Assembly: GCF_008727755.1 (NCBI RefSeq)
Contig: NZ_CP044231.1
Location: forward strand, 1,612,001 to 1,676,000
Origin: Microbacterium caowuchunii
Lineage (GTDB): Bacteria > Actinomycetota > Actinomycetes > Actinomycetales > Microbacteriaceae
DNA length: 64,000 nucleotides
Direction: 5' to 3'
Every line of letters starts with the position of its first letter. Positions within the stretch are counted from its first letter, which is position 1. Below the pieces are notes generated by a model that was not told the DNA's origin, ran no database searches, and saw nothing but the letters and a program-made list of their open reading frames with translations. Shown here one piece after another: positions 18,413-27,863 of the stretch. The position numbers and the translations under genes were made by a program.

Positions 18413-19393
18413 TTAGTTGTGGGCGGCAGAGCTTGTGGCCGTGCGCTCGGTGCTTACCTCAGTTGCGGGCGGTTCGCTCACGTCAACGAAGTCTTCGGTG
18501 TTCTGCGATTGTACAGCCGACTTGGCCGTCCACTCACGACCGGGTCGATACGGGGACGGCTCGAGTCCGGGATGACGGCGCTTCTGCACGATCATGATGG
18601 CCAGTCCCAGCACCACGCCGATGATCGCAGCCCAGACATTCGTGCGCAGACCCAGGTAGATCTCGCTGGGATCGATCCGGATGGACTCCCACACGATCCG
18701 GCCCGCGCTGTACCAGACGAGGTACAGGCCGAACAGGCGGCCCCACTGCATCCGGAACCGGTTGCCGGCCCAGATCAGCACCGCGGCGCCGAGCAGGTTC
18801 CAGACCACCTCGTAGAGGAACGTGGGCTGGAACAGCGTGTCCGCGGGCATCCCGATCGGGAACGCCGGGTTGTCCGGCGAGATCTCCAGGCCCCACCAGG
18901 CATCCGTCGGCTGGCCGAAGAGCTCCTGGTTGAAGTAGTTGCCGAACCGGCCCAACGCCTGCGCGATGAGCAGGCCCGGGGCGAGGGCGTCGGCGAACGT
19001 CCAGAACCGGATGCCGGTCCAGCGGCAACCGATCAGCGCACCCACGGCGCCGCCGATCAGGGCGCCGTAGATCGCGATCCCGCCCTCCCAGATGTAGAAC
19101 ACCGTGGCGAAGTCCTTGCCCTCCCCGAAGTAGAACCCGGGGTGGGTGAGCACGTGGTAGACGCGGGCGCCGATGATCGCCAGGGGTACGGCGAACAGGC
19201 AGATGTCGATCACGACCCACGGCTCGGCACCGCGGCGGGTGAGCCGCTGGTTCGTGAGCAGCGCCGCCACGACGATGCCCGCGATGATGCAGAGCGCATA
19301 GAAGTGGATGCGCGGTCCACCGTCCCAGAGGTCGATGTAGCTGATCGACGGGCTCGGGATGCTGGTGAACACGGAGAGAGCCGAGAAAGTCAC
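18413..19393 (-). CDS. lgt: prolipoprotein diacylglyceryl transferase
   Basis: A 326-residue integral membrane enzyme with seven predicted helices. It moves diacylglycerol from phosphatidylglycerol to the lipobox cysteine of prolipoproteins. The Lgt signature GRFGNYFNQE is at residues 148-157. The conserved HFYAL (30-34) and GARVYHVLTHP segments are present. The last 60 residues form a charged cytoplasmic tail typical of actinobacterial Lgt. Its position after trpA and before gltB is the standard actinobacterial order. Confidence 0.97.
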   Translation of the reverse strand: MTFSALSVFTSIPSPSISYIDLWDGGPRIHFYALCIIAGIVVAALLTNQRLTRRGAEPWVVIDICLFAVPLAIIGARVYHVLTHPGFYFGEGKDFATVFYIWEGGIAIYGALIGGAVGALIGCRWTGIRFWTFADALAPGLLIAQALGRFGNYFNQELFGQPTDAWWGLEISPDNPAFPIGMPADTLFQPTFLYEVVWNLLGAAVLIWAGNRFRMQWGRLFGLYLVWYSAGRIVWESIRIDPSEIYLGLRTNVWAAIIGVVLGLAIMIVQKRRHPGLEPSPYRPGREWTAKSAVQSQNTEDFVDVSEPPATEVSTERTATSSAAHN

Positions 19394-19469
19394 GTCGGCG
19401 AGTCTACTGGGCGTGGCGCTCGCGTCCGTGCCTCCGTCGTTTCAGTGGAGCCCCGCCCGCGCGCAGCGC

Positions 19470-19551
19470 GCACAACGGCTGAGATCGGGGGTGACACCCC
19501 GTGCGGGGGCGCCCGGCCGCGGCGTGTCGGGCGAGATCCGTGCCGTTGTGC
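19470..19551. repeat. 82-bp palindromic element, copy 1
   Basis: The left arm (19470-19500, starting GCACAACGGC and ending GTGACACCCC) and right arm (19521-19551, starting GGCGTGTCGG and ending GCCGTTGTGC) are 31 bp each. About 22 of 31 positions pair, around a 20-bp centre (19501-19520). Three blocks pair: the outer ten bases, a central GATC, and an inner GACAC. The geometry is identical to copies 2 and 3. Confidence 0.75.
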
Positions 19552-19589
19552 CGGAGGGGGCAGGGCGGATGCCGCGGTGCGCGCAGCGC

Positions 19590-19671
19590 GCACGACGGCG
19601 GAGATCGGGGGTGACACCCCGTGCGGGGGCGCCCGGCCGCGGCGTGTCGGGCGAGATCCGTGCCGTTGTGC
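19590..19671. repeat. 82-bp palindromic element, copy 2
   Basis: A direct repeat of copy 1 exactly 120 bp downstream. The right arm and centre are identical; the left arm differs at GCACGACGGCGGAGATC. Arms are 19590-19620 and 19641-19671. Confidence 0.75.
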
Positions 19672-19733
19672 CGGAGGGGGGCAGGGCGGGCGGATCGCCC
19701 CGCTCCGAGGGGAACGGGGCGATCCGTGGCCGA

Positions 19734-20519
19734 TCAGGCGCGGCGGGTGCCGGCTGTCAGGGCGCGGGTCGTCTCAGCAAGGCCGTCCAGGCCTCCGTCG
19801 CGGAGGGCACGGACCAGCGCCGTGCCGACGATCGCGCCGTCGGCGTACTCGAGGACTCCGGTGACCTGATCCGCGGTGGAGATGCCGATGCCGACGCAGG
19901 CGCGGTCGACGCCGTGCTCGCGCAGGCGCGACACCAGGGTGCGGGCGGCGGCGTCCAGCTGCGCACGCTCCCCCGTGATCCCCATGGTCGAGACGGTGTA
20001 GACGAACCCGGTCGAGCTGCGCGCGACGAGCTCGAGGCGCTCGTCACTGGACGTCGGAGCGGCGAGGAACACGCGGTCCAGGCCCGTCCGCTCGCTCGCG
20101 GCGATCCAGTCCGCGGCCGCTTCGGGGGTGATGTCGGGCGTGATCAGCCCGGCACCGCCGGCTGCGGCGAGTTCGTCCGCATAGCGGTCGACGCCGTACT
20201 GGTACACCGGGTTCCAGTAGGTCATGACGAGCACCGGAACGTCCACGCGGCTGGTGATCTCGGCGATGGCGGGGAAGATGTCCCGCAACCGGAAACCGCC
20301 CGCCAGAGCGGCCTGCGTCGCCTCCTGGATGATCGCGCCGTCCATCACCGGGTCGGAGTAGGGCGGACCCAGCTCGATGACGTCAGCGCCGTTCTCGGCG
20401 AGCGTGACGGCCGCCTCGATGCTCGTGCGCAGATCGGGGTAGCCCATCGGCAGGTAGCCGATGAAGGCGCCCCGCCCCTCGGCGTGTGCGGCGTCGATCG
20501 CCGCGGCGACCCGGCTCAC
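19734..20519 (-). CDS. trpA: tryptophan synthase alpha subunit
   Basis: A 261-residue TIM-barrel subunit that cleaves indole-3-glycerol phosphate to indole and glyceraldehyde 3-phosphate. Catalytic Glu49 and Asp60 lie in [15 protein letters not shown]. The phosphate-binding [10 protein letters not shown] is near the C-terminus. The start is GTG, overlapping the trpB stop by 4 bp. It is the last trp gene before the palindromic spacer and lgt. Confidence 0.97.
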   Translation of the reverse strand: MSRVAAAIDAAHAEGRGAFIGYLPMGYPDLRTSIEAAVTLAENGADVIELGPPYSDPVMDGAIIQEATQAALAGGFRLRDIFPAIAEITSRVDVPVLVMTYWNPVYQYGVDRYADELAAAGGAGLITPDITPEAAADWIAASERTGLDRVFLAAPTSSDERLELVARSSTGFVYTVSTMGITGERAQLDAAARTLVSRLREHGVDRACVGIGISTADQVTGVLEYADGAIVGTALVRALRDGGLDGLAETTRALTAGTRRA

Positions 20520-21787
20520 AGTTCCACGCCCTCTCCGCTGGCGGCCTCCGCCGGCGGAGGCACGTCCACCGGGGAGCCCTCCCCCGCCGCCTCGGCGTCG
20601 TACAGGTCGAAGTAGCGGGCCGCGGTGTCCATGTCCTTGTCGCCGCGACCGGAGAGGCAGACGACGATCACGGCGTCTGGGCCCATCTCGCGTCCGACGC
20701 GCAGGGCGCCGGCGAGGGCGTGCGCGGACTCGATCGCGGGGATGATCCCCTCGGTCCGCGAGAGCAGTCGCAGCGCCTGCATGGCCTCGTCGTCGGTGGC
20801 CGGGATGTAGCTGGCACGCCCGATGGAGGCGAGCCAGGAGTGCTCCGGCCCGACGCCCGGGTAGTCGAGACCGGCCGAGATGGAGTGGGACTCGACGGTC
20901 TGGCCGTCCTCGTCCTGCAGGACGAACGTCTTCGCACCGTGCAGGATGCCGGGACGCCCGCGTTCGATGGATGCGGCGTGCCGGGGCGTGTCCACGCCGT
21001 CGCCGGCTGCCTCGACCCCGTAGAGCGCCACGCCCTCGTCGTCGAGGAAGGCGTCGAACATGCCGATGGCGTTGGATCCGCCGCCGACGCAGGCGAAGAC
21101 CGCGTCGGGGAGTCGGCCGACCTCCTCCAGCAGCTGCGCGCGGGCCTCCTCGCCGATGATCTTCTGGAAGTCGCGCACCATGGCGGGGAACGGATGCGGT
21201 CCGGCTGCGGTGCCGAAGATGTAATTGGTCGTCTCGACGCTCGCGACCCAGTCGCGGTAGGCGTCGTTGATCGCGTCCTTGAGCGTCCGGGAGCCGGTCG
21301 TGACCGGGACGACCTCGGCGCCGAGCAGCCGCATCCGGGCGACGTTGAGCGCCTGGCGCTCGGTGTCCACCTCACCCATGTAGATGGTGCAGTCCATCCC
21401 GAACAGCGCCGCCGCCGTGGCCGTCGCGACGCCGTGCTGGCCCGCTCCGGTCTCGGCGATCACCCGGGTCTTGCCCAGCCGCTTGGTCAGCAGGGCCTGC
21501 CCCAGCACGTTGTTGATCTTGTGGGATCCGGTGTGGTTGAGATCCTCGCGCTTCAGGAACACCCGCGCACCGCCGGCGTGCTCGGCGAACCGGGGCACCT
21601 CGGTGAGGACGGAGGGGCGTCCGGCGTAGGAGTGCAGGAGCGCCGCGAGTTCGGCCTGGAACTCCGGGTCGGCGATCGCGGTCTCGTAGACCTCGGTGAG
21701 CTCGTCGATGGCGGCGATGAGCGATTCGGGCATGTACCGGCCGCCGAACTCGCCGAAGAACGGGCCCTTGGCCTCGCGCAGACTCAT
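20516..21787 (-). CDS. trpB: tryptophan synthase beta subunit
   Basis: A 423-residue PLP enzyme that condenses indole with serine to tryptophan. Lys90 in [10 protein letters not shown] binds [13 protein letters not shown] holds the phosphate of the cofactor. The start [11 protein letters not shown] is typical of TrpB1. It overlaps trpC and trpA by 4 bp each, as expected for a stoichiometric complex. The C-terminal 30 residues after DMDTAARYF are a variable tail. Confidence 0.97.
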   Translation of the reverse strand: MSLREAKGPFFGEFGGRYMPESLIAAIDELTEVYETAIADPEFQAELAALLHSYAGRPSVLTEVPRFAEHAGGARVFLKREDLNHTGSHKINNVLGQALLTKRLGKTRVIAETGAGQHGVATATAAALFGMDCTIYMGEVDTERQALNVARMRLLGAEVVPVTTGSRTLKDAINDAYRDWVASVETTNYIFGTAAGPHPFPAMVRDFQKIIGEEARAQLLEEVGRLPDAVFACVGGGSNAIGMFDAFLDDEGVALYGVEAAGDGVDTPRHAASIERGRPGILHGAKTFVLQDEDGQTVESHSISAGLDYPGVGPEHSWLASIGRASYIPATDDEAMQALRLLSRTEGIIPAIESAHALAGALRVGREMGPDAVIVVCLSGRGDKDMDTAARYFDLYDAEAAGEGSPVDVPPPAEAASGEGVEL

Positions 21788-22560
21788 GGGGAAACCTCCA
21801 GGAAGGATCGCAGCGTTGCGATGGGGTCACCGGTGACGAGCGCCTCGCCCACCAGCACGACATCCGCGCCGGCGTCACGATAGTGACGCACGTCGGCGGG
21901 TCGAAGGACAGCGGATTCGGCGATCTTCACCGCGTCGGCCGGGAAGCGGTCGGCCAGACGACCGAACAGGTCGCGGTCGAGCTCGAAGGTCGACAGGTCC
22001 CGCGCGTTGACGCCGATCAGACGCGCCCCGATGTCGGCGGCACGGTCGAGTTCCTCCGCGGAGTGCGTCTCCACGAGCGGGGTCATCCCGAGCTCCAGGA
22101 CCAGGTCGTGCAACTGCGCCAGCACCGGCTGCTCGAGCGCCGCCACGATCAGCAGGACGAGGTCGGCGCCCGATGCGCGCGCCTCCAGCACCTGATACGG
22201 CGTGGCGATGAAGTCCTTGCGCAGGACCGGAAGCGACACGCGGGAGCGCACGGCCTCGAGATCCGCGAGGCTCCCCTTGAACCGGCGTCCCTCGGTGAGC
22301 ACCGAGATCGCGCTCGCGCCGCCCTGCTCGTAGAGCGAGGCCTGCAGAGCGGGATCGGGGATGTCGGCGAGGTCGCCGCGCGACGGACTCGCGCGCTTCA
22401 CCTCGGCGATGATCTTGACCCGATCGGCGGGCGCGAGGGCCGCGAGGGCGTCCCGAGCGGGTGCCTGGGCGAGCGCAGCGCGCTCCACCTCGGCACGAGA
22501 CCGCTGCTGGGCGCGCGCCTCTGCATCCTCAACCGCGCCGGCCGTCAGGTCGGCGAGCAT
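21784..22560 (-). CDS. trpC: indole-3-glycerol phosphate synthase
   Basis: A 258-residue TIM barrel converting CdRP to indole-3-glycerol phosphate. The catalytic lysine lies in [16 protein letters not shown], the second active-site segment in LPVLRKDFI, and IGVNARDL and AESAV follow. I chose the ATG at 22560 ([11 protein letters not shown]) because it matches the usual N-terminus. The open frame extends upstream through the neighbouring small gene. It is monofunctional: no PRAI domain is fused. Confidence 0.96.
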   Translation of the reverse strand: MLADLTAGAVEDAEARAQQRSRAEVERAALAQAPARDALAALAPADRVKIIAEVKRASPSRGDLADIPDPALQASLYEQGGASAISVLTEGRRFKGSLADLEAVRSRVSLPVLRKDFIATPYQVLEARASGADLVLLIVAALEQPVLAQLHDLVLELGMTPLVETHSAEELDRAADIGARLIGVNARDLSTFELDRDLFGRLADRFPADAVKIAESAVLRPADVRHYRDAGADVVLVGEALVTGDPIATLRSFLEVSP

Positions 22561-22562
22561 GC

Positions 22563-22793
22563 TCAATGCGCTTTCGAGGCGTACTTCGGGCCGTTGGCGC
22601 CCCAGCCGGCGCGGGACATGATCCAGCCGACGATCAGGCCGACGATGAGCAGACCGACGGACGCCCAGACGAGCACGGGCAGGTCGAGGAAGAAGAAGAG
22701 GGTGCCGAGGGCGACCGCGACGAGCATGATGATGACGGCCGTCCATGCCGCCGGGGAGTGTCCGTGGCCGGGGTCACCGATGGGGTTGCTCAT
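22563..22793 (-). CDS. HGxxPAAW-motif small membrane protein
   Basis: A 76-residue protein with the motif HGHSPAAW (residues 10-17) followed by two hydrophobic helices (about 18-37 and 42-60). It is a conserved actinobacterial family regularly found inside the trp cluster. Its role is unknown; the repeated linkage suggests a membrane function tied to tryptophan metabolism, or simple operon conservation. It ends two bases before trpC. Confidence 0.88.
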   Translation of the reverse strand: MSNPIGDPGHGHSPAAWTAVIIMLVAVALGTLFFFLDLPVLVWASVGLLIVGLIVGWIMSRAGWGANGPKYASKAH

Positions 22794-22839
22794 GAGTCTC
22801 CTTCGCAGTGGATCGGGCGTCGGGTGCCCGCAGGCAAGT

Positions 22840-23445
22840 CTAGCGGGGGCCCCGACCTGATGTCGGATCGTCGCCCCGGCTGAGGTCGTCCCAGGAATCG
22901 ATCGCGTCGAGCGGGCCCTCGTCGCGGCTCGCGGCGCGGCGGGCGGCGGCCTGGTACTTGCGGCCGCCGGTGGGCCAGCGGGCGCCGGTGACGGCCACGA
23001 AGACGCCGGCGCAGACGAGCAGGACCGCGATGACGACGGTCACGACCGGCCACGGCGTGACGGCCGTGGAGCCCACCAGGGCGGCGACGGCGGTGTCACC
23101 GGCGATGCCCGTGATCTCCGTGACGGCGGGGGCGATGGCCGACACCGGCGGGCCGGTGACGACCGGGATGCTGAGAACGGCCAGCAGGACGCCGATGGCG
23201 ACGGTGAGCACACCGAACACGACACGGAGCACGCGACCGACGATCGACAGCGCCGCGCCCAGGGCGAGGACGGCCAGGCTCAGCGGGACGAGCACCGGGA
23301 TCGCCGTCGCACCGGGCACCGCCACATCGGAGGCCGCGGCGTCCGCCAGGACGACGTGGATCCACGTCTGCGTCGACGACATCACGCCGACCGCACCACC
23401 CGCCAGCGTGGCGAGCACGCCGATGGAGCGGGCGCGCCGGATCAC
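22840..23445 (-). CDS. Trp-operon-associated membrane protein
   Basis: A 201-residue protein with four predicted membrane helices (starting about 7, 52, 78 and 132) and a charged C-terminal tail. It matches the Trp_oprn_chp family, found almost only in actinobacterial trp operons. The early SSTQTWIHV segment is characteristic. The start is GTG, overlapping the hisI stop by 4 bp. In most relatives trpE lies between hisI and this gene; here they abut directly. Biochemical function is unknown. Confidence 0.85.
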   Translation of the reverse strand: MIRRARSIGVLATLAGGAVGVMSSTQTWIHVVLADAAASDVAVPGATAIPVLVPLSLAVLALGAALSIVGRVLRVVFGVLTVAIGVLLAVLSIPVVTGPPVSAIAPAVTEITGIAGDTAVAALVGSTAVTPWPVVTVVIAVLLVCAGVFVAVTGARWPTGGRKYQAAARRAASRDEGPLDAIDSWDDLSRGDDPTSGRGPR

Positions 23446-23798
23446 GCGTCGCCTCGCACCGGGTCGAGGCCGTCCGCGTCGAAACACGTCCGATCGCCGG
23501 TGTGGCAGGCCGCGCCCACCTGGTCGACACTCACGAGGAGCGCGTCCCCGTCGCAGTCGAGCCGCACGTCCTTCACGTACTGAGCGTGCCCGGACGTGTC
23601 GCCCTTGCGCCAGTACTCCTGGCGGGATCGCGACCAGAACGTCACCCGGCCGCTCGTGAGCGTGCGCCGCAGCGCCTCCGCATCCATCCAGCCGAGCATC
23701 AGCACCTCGCGGGTGTCGTACTGCTGGACGATGGCGGCGACCAGACCGTCGGGCGTGAAGGTCACGCGGGCGATGCGCTCCTCGAGCGTCTCGGTCAT
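23442..23798 (-). CDS. hisI: phosphoribosyl-AMP cyclohydrolase
   Basis: A 118-residue monofunctional HisI that opens the purine ring of PR-AMP in histidine synthesis. Metal and substrate residues lie in [20 protein letters not shown] and [22 protein letters not shown] is the family core. No HisE domain is fused; hisE is a separate gene upstream. It overlaps hisF by 4 bp and the Trp-operon membrane protein by 4 bp. Confidence 0.97.
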   Translation of the reverse strand: MTETLEERIARVTFTPDGLVAAIVQQYDTREVLMLGWMDAEALRRTLTSGRVTFWSRSRQEYWRKGDTSGHAQYVKDVRLDCDGDALLVSVDQVGAACHTGDRTCFDADGLDPVRGDA

Positions 23799-24559
23799 GC
23801 GCGCACCTCGATGCCGTCTGCGGCCAGCGCGTCCTTGACGTCGCCGATGGTGAGCTGGCCGGAGTGGAAGACGGAAGCGGCGAGCACGGCGTCCGCGCCC
23901 GCGTGGATGGCCGGGGCGAAGTCCGCCGCCCGGCCGGCACCGCCCGAGGCGATCACCGGGACCGTGGAGAGTTCGCGCATCAGGGCGACGAGTTCGAGGT
24001 CGAACCCGTCCTTGGTGCCGTCCGCGTCGATGGAGTTGACGAGCAGTTCGCCGGCGCCCCGCTCGACGGCCTCGCGCGCCCAGACGAGGGCGTCGAGCTC
24101 GGTCTGCGCCCGTCCGCCGTGCGTGGTGACCACGAAGCCGGAGGGCGTCGTGTCGGCGCGTTTGACGTCGAGGGAGAGCACCAGCACCTGCGCCCCGAAG
24201 CGGTCGGCGATCTCGTCGATCAGGGCGGGCCGGGCGATGGCCGCGGAGTTCACGCCGACCTTGTCCGCGCCGACGGCCAGCAGCCGCGCCACGTCCTCGG
24301 CGGAACGGACCCCTCCCCCGACGGTGAGCGGGATGAACACCTCTTCCGCGGTGCGCCGGACGACGTCGTACGTGGTGGACCGTTCGTCCACCGTCGCGGT
24401 GACGTCGAGGAAGGTGAGCTCGTCCGCGCCCTGCTCGAAGTAGAGCCGGGCCAGTTCCACGGGATCGCCCATGTCACGCAGGTTCTCGAAGTTGACGCCC
24501 TTGACCACCCGGCCGGCGGCGACGTCGAGGCACGGGATGACCCGGCACGCGAGGCTCAT
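23795..24559 (-). CDS. hisF: imidazole glycerol phosphate synthase, cyclase subunit
   Basis: A 254-residue TIM barrel making IGP and AICAR from PRFAR with ammonia from HisH. The catalytic aspartates are D12 ([13 protein letters not shown]) and D131 ([10 protein letters not shown]). Phosphate sites are IASGGAG and GGGV. The ATG at 24559 overlaps the hisG stop by one base (TGATG). hisH is not in the window. Confidence 0.97.
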   Translation of the reverse strand: MSLACRVIPCLDVAAGRVVKGVNFENLRDMGDPVELARLYFEQGADELTFLDVTATVDERSTTYDVVRRTAEEVFIPLTVGGGVRSAEDVARLLAVGADKVGVNSAAIARPALIDEIADRFGAQVLVLSLDVKRADTTPSGFVVTTHGGRAQTELDALVWAREAVERGAGELLVNSIDADGTKDGFDLELVALMRELSTVPVIASGGAGRAADFAPAIHAGADAVLAASVFHSGQLTIGDVKDALAADGIEVRA

Positions 24560-25401
24560 CAGAGCCTCGCGTTGTGGATCTCGGTCACGAGGATGGCCCG
24601 CGCGCCGATCGCATACAGCCCGTCCATGACCTGGTTGACGTTCTTGCGCGGGCTCATCACGCGGACGGCGACCCACGCGGGATCGCGCAGCGGCGAGATC
24701 GTGGGCGACTCGATGCCCGGCGCCACGGCGATCGCCTCGTCGACGAGCTCGACGGGCAGGTCGTAGTCGATCAGCACGTACTGGCGCGCCACGAGGACAC
24801 CGCGCAGGCGCCTCAGGAGCGTGTCGAGACCCTCGGGTTCCTGCGGTCCGGTGATGAGGACGGCGTCGGACTCGAGCAGGACCGGTCCGAAGATCTCCAG
24901 TCCCGCCTGGCGGAGGGTGGTTCCGGTGGACACGACGTCCGCGACCGCGTCCGCGACACCCAGCTCCACGGCAGACTCGACGGCCCCGTCCAGCGGTACG
25001 AGGTCCACGGCGACACCGTGCTCGTCGAGGTACGCGTCCACGAGTCCCGGGTAGGCGGTGGCCACCCGGCACCCGTCCAGGTCCTTCAGGTCGGAGAAGC
25101 GTCCGGGCGGGCCGGCGAAGCGGAAGGTGGACCCGCCGAACCCGAGAGCCTCGATCTCGCGGGCGCCCGGCATCCGGGCGTCCAGCAGCAGGTCGCGGCC
25201 GGTGATCCCGACATCCAGGGCTCCCGAACCGACATACGTGGCGATGTCCTTGGGACGCAGGTAGAAGAACTCGACGCCGTTGACCGGGTCGATCACGTGC
25301 AGGTCCTTGGGGTCGCGACGACCCGTGTAGCCCGCCTCGGCCAGCATGGCGTGGGCGGTGTCGGCCAGCGAGCCCTTGTTGGGCACGGCGATTCTCAGCA
25401 T
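24559..25401 (-). CDS. hisG: ATP phosphoribosyltransferase
   Basis: A 280-residue long-form HisG, the first and feedback-controlled step of histidine synthesis (ATP + PRPP). It starts [24 protein letters not shown] lies in the substrate cleft, and the PRPP loop is [14 protein letters not shown]. The C-terminal ACT-like domain (about 205-280) binds histidine, so no HisZ is needed. Confidence 0.97.
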   Translation of the reverse strand: MLRIAVPNKGSLADTAHAMLAEAGYTGRRDPKDLHVIDPVNGVEFFYLRPKDIATYVGSGALDVGITGRDLLLDARMPGAREIEALGFGGSTFRFAGPPGRFSDLKDLDGCRVATAYPGLVDAYLDEHGVAVDLVPLDGAVESAVELGVADAVADVVSTGTTLRQAGLEIFGPVLLESDAVLITGPQEPEGLDTLLRRLRGVLVARQYVLIDYDLPVELVDEAIAVAPGIESPTISPLRDPAWVAVRVMSPRKNVNQVMDGLYAIGARAILVTEIHNARL

Positions 25402-25444
25402 GGGGGAAGACTCTCTTCGGTGACGGACGGGATGGGGCGACCGG

Positions 25445-25708
25445 TCACAGATGTCGGTAGACGTCCTGCAGGGTCAGGCCCTTGGCGAGCATGAGGACCT
25501 GCAGGTGGTAGAGCAGCTGGGAGATCTCCTCCGCCGCTTCATCGGACGTCTCGTACTCGGCGGCCATCCACACCTCGGCGGCCTCCTCGACGATCTTCTT
25601 GCCGATCGTGTGCACACCGGCATCGAGCTCGGCAACCGTGCCGGATCCGGCCGGCCGGGTGGCCGCCTTCTCGCTGAGCTCCGCGAACAGATCGTCGAAC
25701 GTCTTCAC
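25445..25708 (-). CDS. hisE: phosphoribosyl-ATP pyrophosphatase
   Basis: An 87-residue all-helical MazG-fold enzyme that removes pyrophosphate from [22 protein letters not shown] carries the metal-binding acidic residues. It is the first his gene here, 43 bp before hisG and 40 bp after rpe. It probably belongs to the same long transcript. Confidence 0.95.
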   Translation of the reverse strand: MKTFDDLFAELSEKAATRPAGSGTVAELDAGVHTIGKKIVEEAAEVWMAAEYETSDEAAEEISQLLYHLQVLMLAKGLTLQDVYRHL

Positions 25709-25748
25709 CGTCCCAGGGTATCGAACCCCACGACCCCTTCGGACCCGT

Positions 25749-26417
25749 TCAGTGCGCGTGGGCGTGTGCGGCGGTGGCGCGCAGTCCCGCGATGGCCTGC
25801 TCCGGATCCCCGGCGCCGAACACGGCCGACCCGGCGACGAAGGTGTCGGCGCCGGCCTCGGCCGCCTGAGCGATGGTCGATTCGCTGATCCCGCCGTCGA
25901 CCTGGAGCCACACCGCCGAGCCCCGTCGCCGCGCCTCGGCGGCGAGCGTGCGGAGTTTGGGCATGGTCTCCGGCATGAAGGATTGACCGCCGAAGCCGGG
26001 CTCGACGGTCATCACGAGGATCTGATCGAACTCGTCGAGCACGTCGAGGAGCCCCTCCACCCCCGTGCCGGGTTTGACGGCCACCCCGGCCCTCGCACCG
26101 ATCGCGCGCAGGCGACGCGCCAGGGCCACGGGGTCGTCGGCCGCCTCGAGATGGAAGGTCACGGACGCCGCGCCGAGTTCCGCGTAGCCGGGCGCCCACC
26201 GGTCGGGCGCGTCGATCATGAGGTGCACGTCGAGCGGCACGGGGCTGGTCTCCTGGATGCGGCCGACCATCTGCGGCCCGAAGGTGAGGTTCGGGACGAA
26301 ATGGTTGTCCATCACGTCGACGTGCACGAAGTCGGCCGAGGCGATCCGGGCGAGCTCGGCCTGCATGTTGACGAAGTCGGCGGCCAGGATCGACGGGTTG
26401 ATGCGCATATCGGTCAC
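25749..26417 (-). CDS. rpe: ribulose-phosphate 3-epimerase
   Basis: A 222-residue TIM barrel interconverting ribulose 5-phosphate and xylulose 5-phosphate. It starts [17 protein letters not shown]. The metal site [26 protein letters not shown], and the phosphate loop [10 protein letters not shown] are all present. The start could be the GTG at 26417 or the ATG four codons in (MRINPS). Confidence 0.96.
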   Translation of the reverse strand: MTDMRINPSILAADFVNMQAELARIASADFVHVDVMDNHFVPNLTFGPQMVGRIQETSPVPLDVHLMIDAPDRWAPGYAELGAASVTFHLEAADDPVALARRLRAIGARAGVAVKPGTGVEGLLDVLDEFDQILVMTVEPGFGGQSFMPETMPKLRTLAAEARRRGSAVWLQVDGGISESTIAQAAEAGADTFVAGSAVFGAGDPEQAIAGLRATAAHAHAH

Positions 26418-26492
26418 GCACCCATTATGTCGACCCCACGCGCGGTCGACCGCCCGCGCCGTCGACCGCCCGCGTGGTCGGCCACTGCGCCC

Positions 26493-27863
26493 TCAGCGTC
26501 GGCGCAGGAGCGACAGGAACATCGCGTCCGTGCCGTGGCGGTGCGGCCACAGCTGCGCGCGACCCGAGCCGCTCGCCGGCTCCGGCAGATCCAACGGCGT
26601 CCGGGAGACCGACTGCACGGCGGCGCGGGCGTCGAGCTCCTCGACCTCGTCGCCCCATTGCCGCAGCGCCTCCGCCACGACACCCGTGGTCTCGGCGAGG
26701 TGCGGAGAGCAGGTGACGTAGGCGACCACGCCGCCGGGACGCAGCGCGGTGATCGCCGCGGAGAGGAGCTCCCCCTGCAGCGCGCTCAGATCGGCCACGT
26801 CCGCCGCCGACTTGCGCCAGCGCGCCTCGGGCCGCCGACGCAGCGCTCCCAGACCGGTGCAGGGGGCGTCGACGAGGATCCGGTCGTAGGTGCCGGCGGC
26901 CGCAGCGGCACGCTCGCGTCCGTCCATCTCGCTGACCGGCACATCGGCGGGGACGCCGCGGAGCGCGGAGCGGACGAGGCCCGCCCGAGCGTGCGAGATC
27001 TCGTTCGCCTCGAGCGTGGCGCCCTGCACGATCGCCTCGGCGGCCAGGAGGGCGGTCTTTCCCCCGGGGCCGGCGCAGAGATCGAGCCACCGCTCCCCCG
27101 TCCGCGCCGGCACGGCGCGGGCGAGCGCGAGCGCCACCAGCTGCGAGCCCTCGTCCTGCACACGGATGCGACCGTCCGCCGCGCGCACGACGTGCTCCGG
27201 GTCCCCGCCGGCGGACACCGCGCCCACCGGGGAGTACGGCGTCGGCGACAGCCCGTCCGGGCGTTCCGCGAGACCCGGCAGCACCGCGAGGGTGACGCGC
27301 GGGGATGCGTTGTCCGCCCGCAGAAGCTCGTCGAGTTCGTCTGCGCGTCCCTCGGCGGCGAGGGCGCGCCGGAACGCGCGCAGGATCCACACCGGATGCG
27401 AGGTCGCGAGGCCCAGACGCTCGTCGTCCGAACGCGCCGTTTCCTGGATGCGGGTGATCCACTCGCCGGGCGTGTCGCGGGAGATGCGCCGTAGCACGGC
27501 GTTGGCGAACCCGGTCGGCCCCGGCCCCGCCGTCGCCCGGACGAGGGCGACCGTCTCGTGCACCGCGGCATGGGAGGCGATCCGGGTCGACAGGAGCTGA
27601 TGCGTCCCCAGCCGGAGGGCGTCCAGGACGTCCGCGTCGATCTCCTGGGTGGGCCGCCCCGCCGCCAGCGCGATGATCGCATCGTAGGTGCCCTCGCGGC
27701 GCAGGGTCCCGTAGGCGAGCTCGGTGGCCAGCGCCGCATCCTGGGTCGTGAGCCCCGCGCGCTCGATCTCGACGGGGAGCAGCAGGTTCGCGTAGGCCTC
27801 GTCCCGGTGGACGGCGCGCAGCGTCTCGTAGGCGACCCGACGCGGTCCGCGGGCGGCGTTCAC
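26493..27863 (-). CDS. rsmB: 16S rRNA (cytosine-967-C5) methyltransferase type, RsmB
   Basis: A 456-residue protein with an N-terminal NusB-like RNA-binding domain (about 5-135) and a C-terminal SAM-dependent methyltransferase. The SAM site is LDLCAGPGGKTALLA, and the catalytic region is DRILVDAPCTGLGALRRRP followed by VTCSPHLAET with the second cysteine. The GTG at 27863 overlaps the fmt stop (GTGA). The much longer upstream open frame overlaps fmt and is not used. Confidence 0.94.
   Translation of the reverse strand: MNAARGPRRVAYETLRAVHRDEAYANLLLPVEIERAGLTTQDAALATELAYGTLRREGTYDAIIALAAGRPTQEIDADVLDALRLGTHQLLSTRIASHAAVHETVALVRATAGPGPTGFANAVLRRISRDTPGEWITRIQETARSDDERLGLATSHPVWILRAFRRALAAEGRADELDELLRADNASPRVTLAVLPGLAERPDGLSPTPYSPVGAVSAGGDPEHVVRAADGRIRVQDEGSQLVALALARAVPARTGERWLDLCAGPGGKTALLAAEAIVQGATLEANEISHARAGLVRSALRGVPADVPVSEMDGRERAAAAAGTYDRILVDAPCTGLGALRRRPEARWRKSAADVADLSALQGELLSAAITALRPGGVVAYVTCSPHLAETTGVVAEALRQWGDEVEELDARAAVQSVSRTPLDLPEPASGSGRAQLWPHRHGTDAMFLSLLRRR

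Larger units (their letters stand above)
19394..19733. other. trpA-lgt spacer, 340 bp, filled by tandem palindromes
   Basis: The spacer between two co-directional genes is mostly two direct copies of a 120-bp unit (19461-19580 and 19581 to about 19690, only a few mismatches). Each carries an 82-bp imperfect palindrome, listed separately. Open frames running through it on both strands are by-products of the repeat and GC content. Confidence 0.75.

Noticed and set aside
19461-19690. CRISPR array
   Set aside because: Only two long units with no spacers of constant size and no cas genes.
18410-19864. A plus-strand open frame across lgt and the tandem repeats, giving a repeated peptide
   Set aside because: The repeat period of 120 bp is a multiple of three, so the repeat peptide is automatic. 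DNA-level palindromes explain the region better.
26445-26474. Two copies of GTCGACCGCCCGCG 16 bp apart between rpe and rsmB
   Set aside because: Short, GC-rich and partly palindromic; too little to call an element.
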